Of a DNA stretch of 64,000 nucleotides, positions 1-9,055 are shown piece after piece; positions within the stretch are counted from its first letter, which is position 1; each line of letters begins with the position of its first letter. The notes beneath the pieces were generated by a model, which saw only the letters and a list, made by a program, of their open reading frames with translations, ran no database searches and was not told the origin of the DNA. Location of the stretch: NCBI RefSeq assembly GCF_018613755.1, contig NZ_JAGGPP010000004.1, forward strand, positions 410,890-474,889, read 5' to 3'. Source of the stretch: Arthrobacter sp. ISL-72 (GTDB lineage: Bacteria; Actinomycetota; Actinomycetes; Actinomycetales; Micrococcaceae). Position numbers and translations under genes: made by a program.

Positions 1-371
1 CGGTGCCTGCGGACTGATGCCGGGGCGAGACGCCAGCTGGGACATGTGGACAACTCGGCCGTCGTGGGGCACTTCGACACGAACACGCCGAACTCCACCC
101 TTGGAATGCCCCATGACGGCCGCAATCTGCCCCACGACGGCGGGAGGCCCAGCTGCCACCCACGTGACATGGGCATTAACAAGACAGTTGGCATTTGTGA
201 CAAAACTGTCATAGACTTATTCACGGATCCACTAAATGCCTCCGGTGGATCTGATGCGAACGGAGAAATGGCCCCGGTTCGATGCAGCGAATGACTCGTG
301 TTGCTGCAAAGAACCGGGGCCGTTCCGTTTAAGCCCCGGGTTAAGCCCTGGGCCCTCGGGGAACAGAAAAC
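1..371. other. Intergenic region at window edge
   Basis: I find no convincing gene here; the short open frames have no recognisable product. The stretch lies 3' of the minus-strand polyprenyl synthase gene. Its only structured element is the hairpin at 270-321, listed separately. Confidence 0.5.
270..321. terminator. Hairpin, probable bidirectional terminator
   Basis: GGCCCCGGTTC at 270-280 is perfectly complementary to GAACCGGGGCC at 311-321. A second inner stem (GCAGC against GCTGC) lies inside the loop. It sits about 50 bases past the stop of the minus-strand polyprenyl synthase gene. Neither side has a strong T-tract, so intrinsic termination is plausible but unproven. Confidence 0.5.
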
Positions 372-1475
372 TCAGCTGGCGCGGTCAACCACCGCGCGGG
401 CGAAGCTTGTCAGGGACTCCTTGACCACGCCGTCGGGCAGCGGCGCCAGGGCGGCAATGGCCTCATCGGCCCAGGCACGCGCCACAACCCACGATTCCGC
501 CGTGACACGGTGATCGCGCAAGCCTGCCACGGCGGCGGCCAGGGCGTCGTCCGAGGAGAGGTCGCCGTCGATCAGTTTCAGGAGTTCGACGGCGGACGCG
601 TCACCTTCGGCGGCGGCGTTGCGGAGCAGCAGGACCGGCAGGGTGGGCACGCCTTCGCGCAAATCCGTTCCGGGGGATTTGCCGGACTTGACCTTGATGC
701 CGGTGACGTCGATGACGTCGTCGGCCAGCTGGAAGGCCACGCCGATCTTCTCGCCGTACTCCACCAGCAGCGGCTCGTAGGCCTCATCCGCACCGGAGAA
801 AATGGCGCCCAGCTGGCCCGAGGCAGCCACCAGGGAGCCGGTCTTGTCCGCAATGACGGAGAGGTAGTGCGCCACGGGGTCTTCGTCCGGGCGCGGCCCC
901 ACGGTTTCGTGCAGCTGGCCCAGGCACAGGCGTTCGAACGTGCGGGCCTGGATGCCCAGCGCGCGGGAGCCAAGCTCCGACACCAGGATGGAGGCGCGGG
1001 CGAAAATCAGGTCGCCGGTGAGGACGGCCACCGAGTTGCCCCAGACCTCATGGGCGGTGGGCGCACCGCGGCGGAACGGGGCCGAGTCCATCACGTCGTC
1101 GTGGTAGAGGGTGGCCAGGTGGGTGAGCTCAACGACCACGGCAGCCTGGACCACAGCCGGGCGCGAGGCGTCGCCGAGATGGGCGCAGAGCAGGGCCAGC
1201 AGCGGACGGATGCGCTTGCCGCCGGCTTCCACCAGGTGACGCGACGTTGCATCAGCCAGGGGGTCGGAGTTGGCAATGGCCTCGCGGAGCTTCTTTTCCA
1301 CGCGGGCAAGGTTGGTGGTGATGGCCGGGCCCAGCTCCGGGTCTTCCGCGATGGCGGCGAAACCGGCCGGCAGCTGGAGGCCTGTGGCGATGGCGGTGGT
1401 GTTGGGCTCGGGCTCCCTGGGGCCCGGCAGGCCGTGTCCGGCGTGGGTCCAGCTGTGCTTGGCAGAGTTCGTCAC
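372..1475 (-). CDS. Polyprenyl (heptaprenyl-type) diphosphate synthase
   Basis: A 367-residue trans-prenyltransferase that condenses isopentenyl diphosphate units into the long allylic diphosphate used as the menaquinone side chain. Both aspartate-rich motifs are visible, DDVMD near residues 126-130 and DDVID near 252-256, as well as the GGKRIRP substrate-binding segment near residue 85. The product is cytosolic. It is the last gene of a minus-strand operon after menG and menJ, with only 9 bases between the menJ stop and this start. That context points to quinone rather than carotenoid synthesis. Chain length cannot be read reliably from sequence alone. Confidence 0.9.
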   Translation of the reverse strand: MTNSAKHSWTHAGHGLPGPREPEPNTTAIATGLQLPAGFAAIAEDPELGPAITTNLARVEKKLREAIANSDPLADATSRHLVEAGGKRIRPLLALLCAHLGDASRPAVVQAAVVVELTHLATLYHDDVMDSAPFRRGAPTAHEVWGNSVAVLTGDLIFARASILVSELGSRALGIQARTFERLCLGQLHETVGPRPDEDPVAHYLSVIADKTGSLVAASGQLGAIFSGADEAYEPLLVEYGEKIGVAFQLADDVIDVTGIKVKSGKSPGTDLREGVPTLPVLLLRNAAAEGDASAVELLKLIDGDLSSDDALAAAVAGLRDHRVTAESWVVARAWADEAIAALAPLPDGVVKESLTSFARAVVDRAS

Positions 1476-1484
1476 GGGTTAACC

Positions 1485-2819
1485 CTAACTTTTTGGTGCG
1501 GAAACCGCGGATGTGTAGCTGGACGGGGACAGGGAGGTGTTGGACGTGGCAGGCACCAGGGCCTCCAGGAGCCTGATCACCCTGTCCTCGAACCCCTTGG
1601 CTGATTCATCCGTGACGTTGGCCATCAGCCGGACTACGAACTTCATAAGTGCCGGCAGCGGCATGCCGGTGCGCAGGGCAAGCTTCATGACCGAGGGCTT
1701 GCCGATCACCGAGGCGAACGCCCGGCCCAGGGTGAAGTGGCTCCCCCACTGGCCGCGCACATAGTCCGCGTACCCCTTGAAGTGGAGGTCGGCGTCGTCG
1801 TGCGTCCACTTGGCGTAGCGGCTTTGCCAGTCGGCGCCGTCGATGATGTATTCGGCCGCAAAGCGGGCGGACTCCATGGCGTAGGAGATGCCTTCGCCGT
1901 TGAACGGGGAGACCATGCCGCCGGCATCGCCCAGGAGCAGCAGGCCCGGGTAGTAGTGCGGGGTCCGGTTGAAGCCCATGGGCAACGCGGCGCCGCGGAC
2001 CTCGCCCACCTGGTTTTCGGGCGTGAAGCCCCATTCGGCGGGCATCCCGGCGGTCCACTCGCGCAGGACCTGCTTGTAGTCGAGCTTGCCGAATTCGGCC
2101 GAGGAGTTCAGGATGCCGAGGCCCACGTTGGAGGTGCCGTCGCCCACGCCGAACACCCAGCCGTAGCCGGGCAGCAGTCCGCCGTCGCGGCCGGGAAGTT
2201 CCAGCCAGCCTTCCATCCAGTCGTCGTCGTGCCGGGGGCTCCGGAAATACGTGCGCACGGCAACGCCCAGCGGGCGGTCGTCGCGCTTCTGGATGCCCAG
2301 GGACACGGCAGTCCGGGATGAGTTTCCGTCGGCGGCCAGTACGACGTCGGCAAAAAAGTCGCGCGTCTCCCCCGTCTTGCGTCCGGATTCGTCAAGCAGG
2401 GCCGCGCGGGCACCGATGACGCGGCCGTCCTCAGCACGCAGGGCTTCGGTGACGCTGTGGCCCTCCAGGATGCGCGCGCCGGCGGACTCTGCGTGCCGGG
2501 CCAGCTCCTCGTCGAAGCCCAGCCGGGTGCGGATCAGGCCGTACGTGGGGAAATCTGAGACTTCCGGCCAGGGCAACTCGATGGTGCGTCCGCGGGCGAT
2601 CAGGCGCAGGCCCTTGTTGCGCCGCCAGCCGGCCTCTTCCGGGTGGGGCAGGCCCAGCTTCTGGATCTCGCGGACGGCGCGCGGCGTGAGGCCGTCGCCG
2701 CAGACCTTTTCCCGCGGGAACCTGGTTTTTTCCAGCACCGTGACGTGGATGCCGGCCTTGGCGAGGTAGTAGGCGGCAGTGGACCCTGCGGGGCCGGCGC
2801 CGACGATCAGTACGTTCAC
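1485..2819 (-). CDS. menJ: FAD-dependent menaquinone reductase (geranylgeranyl reductase family, MenJ-like)
   Basis: A 444-residue flavoprotein of the geranylgeranyl reductase family. The N-terminus carries the dinucleotide-binding motif GAGPAG at residues 7-12, and a second FAD contact GDAGGMVSPFNGEG lies near residue 300. In mycobacteria MenJ reduces one isoprene double bond of the menaquinone tail. Its position between menG and the polyprenyl synthase gene supports that role and fits the partly saturated menaquinones known from Arthrobacter. The start follows the menG stop by 12 bases. A role in archaeal-type lipid reduction is unlikely in this context. Confidence 0.85.
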   Translation of the reverse strand: MNVLIVGAGPAGSTAAYYLAKAGIHVTVLEKTRFPREKVCGDGLTPRAVREIQKLGLPHPEEAGWRRNKGLRLIARGRTIELPWPEVSDFPTYGLIRTRLGFDEELARHAESAGARILEGHSVTEALRAEDGRVIGARAALLDESGRKTGETRDFFADVVLAADGNSSRTAVSLGIQKRDDRPLGVAVRTYFRSPRHDDDWMEGWLELPGRDGGLLPGYGWVFGVGDGTSNVGLGILNSSAEFGKLDYKQVLREWTAGMPAEWGFTPENQVGEVRGAALPMGFNRTPHYYPGLLLLGDAGGMVSPFNGEGISYAMESARFAAEYIIDGADWQSRYAKWTHDDADLHFKGYADYVRGQWGSHFTLGRAFASVIGKPSVMKLALRTGMPLPALMKFVVRLMANVTDESAKGFEDRVIRLLEALVPATSNTSLSPSSYTSAVSAPKS

Positions 2820-2831
2820 GGCAGCTGTCGG

Positions 2832-3608
2832 CTAGCTCGCCGGCCGGGTGATGTTGCGGCGGAGCTTCGCCACGGGGCCGGTTTGGTTGGCGATGGCCGC
2901 GGCGTTCCCGGAGACGGGCTTGTGCGCGCGGTGGACGGCGACGATGCCGCCGCTGAGGTTGCGGTAGGTGACCTTCTCCCAGCCGGATTCCTGCAGCCAG
3001 CTGGCCAGGTGGTCCTGGTCCGGCCAGGCGCGGATGGACTCGGCGAGGTAGACGTAGGCGTCCGGGTTGGACGAGACCTTCACGGCGATGGCCGGGAGGG
3101 CGCGCATGAGGTATTCGGTGTACATGGTGCGCCACAGCGGGACCACGGGCTGGGAGAACTCGGCGATCACCAGCTTGCCGCCGGGCTTGGTCACGCGGAG
3201 CATTTCGGCCAGGGCCTTCTTCGGCTCGTTGACGTTGCGCAGGCCGAAGGAAATGGTGGTGGCATCGAAGGTGTTGTCCGCGAACGGCAGGCGGGTGGCG
3301 TCACCGGCGATGAAGTCGATGTCCGGGCGGCGGCGCTTGCCGACCTTCAACATCCCGAGGGAGAAATCGCAGGCGATGACGTTAATCCCCGCGTCGGCAT
3401 AGGGCTCGCTGGAGGTGCCCGTTCCGGCGGCGAGGTCGAGCACGCGCTGGCCGGCCCTCACATCCATTGCTTCGACGACTACCCGGCGCCAGCGGCGCGT
3501 CTGTCCCATGGACAGGACATCGTTCACGACGTCGTATTTGGGGGCGACGTCGTCAAACATCGTGGCTACTTCGTCCGGACGCTTATCCAAGGATGCTCGG
3601 TTCACCAT
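2832..3608 (-). CDS. menG: Demethylmenaquinone methyltransferase
   Basis: A 258-residue SAM-dependent C-methyltransferase of the UbiE/MenG family, which methylates demethylmenaquinone in the last step of menaquinone synthesis. The SAM site appears as [12 protein letters not shown] near residue 60, and the family segments [11 protein letters not shown] and SFGLRNVNE are present. It is the first gene of the menG-menJ-polyprenyl synthase operon and is divergent from menF. The 130-base space between the two starts must hold both promoters. Confidence 0.93.
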   Translation of the reverse strand: MVNRASLDKRPDEVATMFDDVAPKYDVVNDVLSMGQTRRWRRVVVEAMDVRAGQRVLDLAAGTGTSSEPYADAGINVIACDFSLGMLKVGKRRRPDIDFIAGDATRLPFADNTFDATTISFGLRNVNEPKKALAEMLRVTKPGGKLVIAEFSQPVVPLWRTMYTEYLMRALPAIAVKVSSNPDAYVYLAESIRAWPDQDHLASWLQESGWEKVTYRNLSGGIVAVHRAHKPVSGNAAAIANQTGPVAKLRRNITRPAS

Positions 3609-3738
3609 GACATTGTCTCAAATGTTGGGCGGACCCACGAACCACCGCCGCAGCCCCGCGCGGCGCGGTGGCGGCCACGGCCCCGGCCGCGGTCCCGGCC
3701 ACAGCCCCGGCCGCACTCGGGAGTACTGTTGTTCCATC
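3609..3738. promoter_or_regulatory. Divergent menG/menF promoter region
   Basis: The 130 bases between the divergent menG and menF starts are GC-rich, with a run of GGCCCCGG-like direct repeats at 3676-3712. I cannot pick a confident -35/-10 pair. The divergent layout would allow co-regulation of menaquinone synthesis from both sides. Confidence 0.45.
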
Positions 3739-5178
3739 ATGACGAGTACGTTCCGCGCCGGCATCATCAAGACCCTGACAGTCCCCCTGGATGGAAGATC
3801 ATTCTCCGGGGGGCTGCCGTCATTTCTGGTCCGGGACGATGTCCTCTGCTGGACCCGCCGCGAAGCCGGCCTCGTGGGCTTCGGCGAAATTGCCCGGTTC
3901 AGCGCCACCGGCCCCGAGCGTTTCCTCGAGGCCGACATCTGGTGGCGGCACCTGGTCCTCGAGGCGGACATCACCGACTCAGTGGACTGCCCCGGCACCG
4001 GCCCGGTGGCCTTCGGCTCCTTCGCCTTCTCGAAGATGTCCACGCACCGCTCGCGGCTGATCGTGCCCGAGATTGTTGTGGGGGTCAGGGACGGCCGCGC
4101 CTGGCTCACCCAGTTAACGTTCGACGACGGCGAGCTCACCGAGGCCGGCGCCCTCGCCGCCCTGGGTCGCTGGCTGGACGCCGACCCGCTGGTGACCGCG
4201 GCCTCCAGCGCCGAACTGGAGGCGGAACCGCCGGTGACAGGGGCCGGTCCGCAGGCGGGCAGTGCCGGCGTCGGGCTGCACGTAGGCAACCGTCCCGGCG
4301 GCGGCGTGGCCGCAGAGCCGGCTGCCGACGTCGTGCCTAAACTCGAAACCGGATCGCTCAGCGAGCATGACTGGATGGCGGCGGTGGCTGCCGGCGTCGC
4401 CGAAATCCGCACCGGCAAGCTCGAGAAACTCGTCCTGGCCCGGGACATCGTGGCCACGATTCCGGAGGGCGTGAACGCCGCCGAAATCCTGCGCCAGCTG
4501 GCCATCCGGTACCGCGAATGCTGGACCTACGGCGTGGACGGGCTGGTGGGTTCCACTCCGGAAATGCTGATCCAGGTGGAGGGCCGCACGGCCCAGGCCC
4601 GCGTTTTGGCCGGGACCCTGGACCGGCGCGACGCCGAGGGGATGGACGGCTCGCCGCTGGAATTCGCCGAGCGTGTGCTGGCCGGGTCCGAGAAGCAGCG
4701 GCACGAGCACGAGATCGCGATCCAGTCGCTGACCACCCAGCTGGCGCCGTTCTCCGAGGCCATGAATGCGCACAGCGAACCGTTCATCCTGGAGCTGCCC
4801 AATGTGTGGCACCTTGCGTCGGACGTGAAGGCGGAACTGACCGAGGTTGAAGGGCACGTGCCCACGTGCCTCGCGCTCATCAACGCCCTCCACCCGACCG
4901 CCGCCGTCTGCGGAACCCCCACCACGGTGGCCGGGGCGCTGATCCGCAAGCTGGAACACATGGACCGTGGACCGTATGCGGGGCCGGTGGGCTGGCTGGA
5001 CGCGGCAGGGAACGGCGAGTGGGGCATCGCGCTGCGCGGCGCGGTGATCGAGGCGCCGGACTCGGTGCGGCTCTATGCCGGCTGCGGGATCGTGGAGGGC
5101 TCGCATCCCGAGGCGGAACTCGCCGAGACCTGGGCCAAGTTCCGGCCGATGCTCGAGTCGCTGGGGCTGAAGAGCTAG
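3739..5178 (+). CDS. menF: Isochorismate synthase, menaquinone type
   Basis: A 479-residue chorismate-utilising enzyme converting chorismate to isochorismate, the first committed step of menaquinone synthesis. The C-terminal half carries the family signatures KLEKLVLARD (with the catalytic lysine), GSTPEML, RVLAGT and CGTPTTVA. The frame stays open upstream to 3415, but that part overlaps menG and gives non-family sequence. ATG 3739 (MTSTFRAGIIKTL) is therefore chosen. A Gly/Ala-rich linker separates the N- and C-terminal halves. Neighbouring men genes favour MenF over a siderophore-type EntC. Confidence 0.9.
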   Translation: MTSTFRAGIIKTLTVPLDGRSFSGGLPSFLVRDDVLCWTRREAGLVGFGEIARFSATGPERFLEADIWWRHLVLEADITDSVDCPGTGPVAFGSFAFSKMSTHRSRLIVPEIVVGVRDGRAWLTQLTFDDGELTEAGALAALGRWLDADPLVTAASSAELEAEPPVTGAGPQAGSAGVGLHVGNRPGGGVAAEPAADVVPKLETGSLSEHDWMAAVAAGVAEIRTGKLEKLVLARDIVATIPEGVNAAEILRQLAIRYRECWTYGVDGLVGSTPEMLIQVEGRTAQARVLAGTLDRRDAEGMDGSPLEFAERVLAGSEKQRHEHEIAIQSLTTQLAPFSEAMNAHSEPFILELPNVWHLASDVKAELTEVEGHVPTCLALINALHPTAAVCGTPTTVAGALIRKLEHMDRGPYAGPVGWLDAAGNGEWGIALRGAVIEAPDSVRLYAGCGIVEGSHPEAELAETWAKFRPMLESLGLKS

Positions 5179-5364
5179 TTTTCTGGGCCTCCTTGGTGAA
5201 GAGTCCGGGATCTCAGACAATGCCGCGACCCTGGGGCTTGCGCTAGCCTCGATAATAGTTATCCAATAGTGAAACTAAGTTTTCTGTGATGCACATCTCA
5301 AATTCGGCGTTACACTATAAGCCGTCTTAGTCACGCATGCCCCTGCAACAAAAGGTAAGAAACT
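5179..5364. promoter_or_regulatory. Promoter region of the amino acid ABC operon
   Basis: This space is noticeably AT-richer than its surroundings from 5245 to 5320. TATAAG at 5316-5321 is a possible -10 element; no convincing -35 is seen. A Shine-Dalgarno-like AAAGG lies just before the ATG at 5365. Confidence 0.4.
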
Positions 5365-6168
5365 ATGCAGCCCAAGTCCTCCGCCACGGCCAAGCTGGCC
5401 GCCAAGGCAGCCGCAATCCTCGCCGTCGGGGCCCTCTCCCTGACGGCCTGCGGCGGTAGCTCCACACCTGCAGCGACCTCCGAAGGCGGCGTCCAGCTCA
5501 TCAATGCCGGCAAACTGACCGTTTGCTCCGACGTTCCCTACGAGCCGTTCGAATTCCAGAAGGACGGCAAGATTGTCGGCTTCGACATGGATATCGCCGG
5601 CGAGCTGGCCAAGGACATGAAGGCCGAACTGAACGTTGTGGACAGCTCCTTCGAGGCAATCGAGACCGGAACTGCCCTGACCGGTTGCGACGTCTCCATC
5701 TCCTCCGTCTCCATCACGGACACCCGCAAGGCCGTCATGGACTTCTCCGACCCGTACCTGAACGACGACCTGACCCTGGTCGCCACCGAGGCTTCCGGCA
5801 TCACCAACCTCGACGGCGCCAAGGGCAAGAAGGTGGGCGTCCAGCAGGCCACCACGGGCGCGCAGTACGCCAAGGACAAGGGCATCGAGGCGCAGCAGTT
5901 TGAGGACACGGGGCTACTGGTCCAGGCACTCAAGGCCGGCACCATCGACGCTGCCCTGGGCAACCAGTCGGTCCTCGGCTACGCCATCAAGGACGATGAC
6001 AAGTACAAGCGCGTGGAGAACTACGCCACCGGCGAGAAGCTGGGAATCGCGGTCAAGAAGGGCAACACCGCCATGCTTGACCAGGTCAACAGCACGCTGA
6101 AGCGCCTGACCGACGACGGCTCCTTGAAGAAGTACGAGACCACCTGGTTCGGCGAAGCCGCCAAGTAA
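5365..6168 (+). CDS. Amino acid ABC transporter substrate-binding lipoprotein
   Basis: A 267-residue family 3 solute-binding protein. It has a lipoprotein signal ending in the lipobox LTAC with the lipidated Cys at residue 29, so it should be anchored outside the membrane. The mature part shows the typical KLTVCSDVPYEPFEF start and the GFDMDIAGELAKDM segment of polar amino acid receptors. It is the first gene of a three-gene operon with a permease and an ATPase. The exact ligand (glutamate, glutamine, cystine or a basic amino acid) cannot be decided from sequence. Confidence 0.92.
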   Translation: MQPKSSATAKLAAKAAAILAVGALSLTACGGSSTPAATSEGGVQLINAGKLTVCSDVPYEPFEFQKDGKIVGFDMDIAGELAKDMKAELNVVDSSFEAIETGTALTGCDVSISSVSITDTRKAVMDFSDPYLNDDLTLVATEASGITNLDGAKGKKVGVQQATTGAQYAKDKGIEAQQFEDTGLLVQALKAGTIDAALGNQSVLGYAIKDDDKYKRVENYATGEKLGIAVKKGNTAMLDQVNSTLKRLTDDGSLKKYETTWFGEAAK

Positions 6169-6196
6169 CCGGCGCGCCTGACACCTACGCTTCCGG

Positions 6197-6235
6197 GGCC
6201 CCGTTCGGGATCTGTACAACAGTCCGTACGGGGCC
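6197..6235 (+). terminator. Intra-operon hairpin between receptor and permease genes
   Basis: GGCCCCGT (6197-6204) pairs with ACGGGGCC (6228-6235), with a small CTGT/ACAG stem inside the loop. No T-tract follows. Placed between the binding-protein and permease genes, it could be a partial terminator or mRNA-stabilising element that keeps receptor expression above that of the membrane parts, a common arrangement in ABC operons. Confidence 0.5.
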
Positions 6236-6265
6236 TCATCTGCGCAAAACGAATGTGAGAACACC

Positions 6266-7057
6266 ATGGCAATGACCGCCCGACAGCGAGCCCAAGTCAG
6301 CCTGTACGTCCAGGCCGGAATCTTCGTTGTGGCTGTGGCCGCACTGATTCTGGCCACCGACTGGAAAACCATCGGCACCAGCGTCTTCAACTTCGCCAAG
6401 ATCGGCCCGATGTTCCCGGACATCTTCGTGGCCGGCCTCAAGAACACCCTGATCTACACGTCCCTGGGCTTCATCGTGGGCCTGTCCGGCGGGCTGCTGC
6501 TGGCCCTCATGAAGCTTTCCAGCTTCCCGCTCTACCGCTGGATCGCCACCGGCTACATCGAGTTCTTCCGCGGCATTCCCGCGCTGCTCGTGTTCATCGC
6601 GTTCGGCTACGGTGTTCCGCTCGCGTTCGGCGTGCAGTGGAACGTGACCATCGTGGTGATGATTTCGCTGGGCATGGTGGCCGCGGCCTACATCGCCGAA
6701 ACACTCCGAGCCGGCCTGCAGGCCGTGCCCAAGGGACAGCTCGAAGCCGCCCGTTCGCTGGGCATGCCCCAGTGGCGGGCCATGGTGTCCATCGTGATCC
6801 CGCAGGCCTTCCGCATCGTCCTCCCGCCGCTGACCAACGAGGTGATCCTTCTGACCAAGGACTCCTCGCTGATCTACGTGCTGGGCCTGACCGCTTCGCA
6901 GTACGAGCTCACCAAGTTCGGCCGCGACGGCATATCCAGCCTGGGCGCAGGGCTTACCCCGCTCCTCGTGGCAGGCGCCTTCTACCTGGTGATCACCATC
7001 CCGCTGAGCCTTTTGGCCAGGAAGTTCGAAAGCCGCTCCGCGCGGACGAAGCGATAG
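6266..7057 (+). CDS. Amino acid ABC transporter permease
   Basis: A 263-residue HisM/GlnP-family membrane permease with several hydrophobic segments. The EAA-type cytoplasmic loop, which docks the ATPase, is seen as [25 protein letters not shown]. The conserved FFRGIPALL segment is also present. The gene follows the receptor gene after a 97-base space containing a hairpin, and precedes the ATPase gene by 11 bases. With a single permease gene, the transporter presumably uses a homodimer. Confidence 0.92.
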   Translation: MAMTARQRAQVSLYVQAGIFVVAVAALILATDWKTIGTSVFNFAKIGPMFPDIFVAGLKNTLIYTSLGFIVGLSGGLLLALMKLSSFPLYRWIATGYIEFFRGIPALLVFIAFGYGVPLAFGVQWNVTIVVMISLGMVAAAYIAETLRAGLQAVPKGQLEAARSLGMPQWRAMVSIVIPQAFRIVLPPLTNEVILLTKDSSLIYVLGLTASQYELTKFGRDGISSLGAGLTPLLVAGAFYLVITIPLSLLARKFESRSARTKR

Positions 7058-7068
7058 GCAGGACAGTC

Positions 7069-7869
7069 ATGAACGACGTCGTACATTCCTCCGGCACCAG
7101 CGCCCCCGTGCGCGCCGCCGGAGTTTCCCTCAAGGACCTGCGCAAGTCCTACGGCTCCAACGAAGTCCTCAAGGGCATCAGCCTGGACGTTGCCCCCGGC
7201 GAGGTCGTCTGCCTGATCGGCCCGTCCGGCTCCGGCAAGTCCACCCTGCTGCGCTGCGTCAACCTGCTCGAGCAGCCCAACGAGGGAACCATCCACGTGG
7301 GCGGCTTCGAGGCCACCGACCCCGATGTGGACATTGACCGGATGCGCCGCAAGGTGGGCATGGTGTTCCAGCAGTTCAACCTGTTTCCGCACCTGAACGC
7401 CCTGCAGAACTGCACCATCGCGCAGACCAAGGTGCTCAAGCGCCCGCAGTCCCAGGCGGACAACGTGGCACGCGCCAACCTGGAACGCGTGGGCCTGGGC
7501 CACCTGGCCGACCGATTCCCGGACCAGCTCTCCGGCGGCCAGCAGCAGCGTGTGGCCATCGCCCGGGCGCTGAGCATGGACCCCGAGCTCATGCTGTTCG
7601 ACGAGCCCACCTCGGCCCTGGACCCGGAGACCGTGGGGGACGTCCTGTCGGTCATGCGGAACCTGGCCAAGGAGGGCATGACCATGCTGGTGGTGACCCA
7701 CGAGATGGGCTTCGCCCGGGAAGTGGCCGACCGCGTGGTGTTCATGGACGGCGGCGTTGTGGTGGAGGAAGGCACGGCCGAACAGGTCGTCGGAGCGCCC
7801 ACGCAGTCCCGCACCAAGGAGTTCCTCAAGCGCGTGCTGGACCCGACGCACATCGAGATCGCGAGCTAG
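7069..7869 (+). CDS. Amino acid ABC transporter ATP-binding protein
   Basis: A 266-residue ATPase of the polar amino acid uptake family. The Walker [10 protein letters not shown], signature LSGGQQQR, Walker B LMLFDEP and H-loop VVTHEMGFA are all present. The frame is open upstream inside the permease gene, but ATG 7069, 11 bases after the permease stop, gives the usual N-terminus with a short extension before LKDLRKSYG. It powers the receptor/permease pair encoded just upstream. Confidence 0.94.
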   Translation: MNDVVHSSGTSAPVRAAGVSLKDLRKSYGSNEVLKGISLDVAPGEVVCLIGPSGSGKSTLLRCVNLLEQPNEGTIHVGGFEATDPDVDIDRMRRKVGMVFQQFNLFPHLNALQNCTIAQTKVLKRPQSQADNVARANLERVGLGHLADRFPDQLSGGQQQRVAIARALSMDPELMLFDEPTSALDPETVGDVLSVMRNLAKEGMTMLVVTHEMGFAREVADRVVFMDGGVVVEEGTAEQVVGAPTQSRTKEFLKRVLDPTHIEIAS

Positions 7870-7886
7870 GGCGGGGATCCGGCCTT

Positions 7887-7948
7887 AGGACGCAGAATCG
7901 GTCCGGGGACACTCAAATTTGGGTGTCCCCGGGCCGATTCTGCGTCCT
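7887..7948. repeat. 62-bp near-perfect palindrome at the 3' end of the AbiEi-like gene
   Basis: The arm 7887-7912 (begins AGGACGCAGAATCGGTCC) is complementary to 7923-7948 with one G:T-type difference, and the inner CAAATTTG continues the symmetry. The palindrome encodes the last residues and stop of the minus-strand AbiEi-like gene. It lies just past the ATPase stop at 7869, so it can act as a terminator for both convergent genes. A related palindrome lies at 8991-9050. Confidence 0.85.
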
Positions 7949-8935
7949 GGGACCAATGCCGCGTCCGGGAGATGACCAACGACGGCGGGGCACGCCTGCC
8001 GTCCTCAGCTTGCCTTCCAGTTCGCCGCCCTTCCGCAGATCACTCCACACCCACCGGACCACGTTCAGCCCCGTTGCCCGGATCCGGTCCTCCCGCAGCT
8101 TCTCGTCCACCACGACCTGCCCGGGCGTCCTGCCTTTGAGGAATTCCGGCTTGAGGTACTTCTCAACGCCGTCGAACTCGCCGACCGTCCGGCTCTCTTT
8201 CCAATAGAAGTCGGTGAAGGCCACGAAGCCGGTGGTGCTCCGGACCTCGTGCTGCAGGGTTGGTGCCTCGAAACCAGCCGCGTGAATCAACCCCCGGCTG
8301 TACGACTCGCCCGGAGAGCCGGACCGGGCGTCGGCAAACTCGACGGCAGCCCGGACGCGCCGCATAGCAGCAGCGGAGTATCGTCCCGCCGCAGCCGCCA
8401 GCAGCTCCTCCTTGGTCAGCGCCGGGAGTGCCCGGACATTGTCGGCCTTAAGCACGTGATCCAACGGAACCAATGCCTCGGCAAACGGGACGGTTGCCGC
8501 CAGGTCGAGGACCGTCACCACCCGTGAGGTGACGCGCAAGCCGTCCACGGTGTCGGCGTCGAGCATTGCGGGCTCCACCAGATGTTTCCGCACGCCGCCG
8601 CGGGACCGGCCGCCGCCCCGGAAAGTGGTCAACGCGTGAACCGGCTGGCCCCGCTGGATTGTGGGGACACCCCAGAGCGCGGCGCCGGAATGATGCGAGA
8701 AGACCGGCGGGAGCTGGGAAGTCTCTGCAACTGCCTCGATCCTCAGCCGGTAGCGCTGCCAGGCGGCGAGCCCGGCCCAGGCCGAAGCCTCCACGTACAC
8801 GCCCTGCCGGACACGCACCAGGAAGCCGGATCTCACTGCAGCGGGCAGCGGACGGGTGCTCGCACCGGTCTCGGCAAGATGGCGGGTCAGGATCAGGCGG
8901 GGCAGCTCACTCACACCGGAACCATCGCAGGGCAC
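7913..8935 (-). CDS. Orphan AbiEi-like antitoxin-domain protein
   Basis: About 340 residues. The N-terminal third resembles the AbiEi antitoxin/transcriptional regulator domain common in actinobacteria (RSGFLVRVRQGVYVEASAW, then SHHSGAALWGVP). The C-terminal third (VGEFDGVEKYLK, then VVDEKLREDRIRATGLNVVRWVWSDL, listed in two parts) resembles the DUF559 endonuclease-like fold. The start is a GTG at 8935; a second GTG at 8914 is also possible. No AbiEii nucleotidyltransferase toxin gene is adjacent, so it is an orphan. Both ends of the gene abut related palindromes, which suggests the gene and its borders arrived as one unit. Function in this strain is unknown. Confidence 0.6.
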   Translation of the reverse strand: MPCDGSGVSELPRLILTRHLAETGASTRPLPAAVRSGFLVRVRQGVYVEASAWAGLAAWQRYRLRIEAVAETSQLPPVFSHHSGAALWGVPTIQRGQPVHALTTFRGGGRSRGGVRKHLVEPAMLDADTVDGLRVTSRVVTVLDLAATVPFAEALVPLDHVLKADNVRALPALTKEELLAAAAGRYSAAAMRRVRAAVEFADARSGSPGESYSRGLIHAAGFEAPTLQHEVRSTTGFVAFTDFYWKESRTVGEFDGVEKYLKPEFLKGRTPGQVVVDEKLREDRIRATGLNVVRWVWSDLRKGGELEGKLRTAGVPRRRWSSPGRGIGPRTQNRPGDTQI

Positions 8936-8990
8936 CAGGCGTTCCGGCAGATGCCAACCCGGTTATGTGGACAAACCACAACGGACGGCG

Positions 8991-9050
8991 GGACGCAGAA
9001 TCGGTCCGGGGACCCCGGTTAATCCTTGTCCTGGGGCCGAATCGGCGTCC
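8991..9050. repeat. Second copy of the GGACGCAGAATCGGTCC palindrome
   Basis: GGACGCAGAATCGGTCC at 8991-9007 repeats the left arm of the palindrome at 7887-7948 almost exactly. Its partner arm at 9028-9050 is degenerate but still mostly complementary. It lies between the start of the AbiEi-like gene and the stop of menD, so it can serve as the menD terminator. Confidence 0.75.
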
Positions 9051-9055
9051 TTAGG

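Noticed and set aside
510..1604. Long plus-strand open frame (364 codons) across the polyprenyl synthase gene
   Set aside because: It is the antisense of a clear prenyltransferase in high-GC DNA, with no recognisable product.
3415..3738. Longer menF start
   Set aside because: The extra 108 codons overlap menG and do not fit the family; ATG 3739 is consistent.
2643..4340. 565-codon plus-strand frame across menJ/menG/menF
   Set aside because: Antisense to two well-supported men genes and low-complexity Arg/Gly content; a GC-bias artefact.
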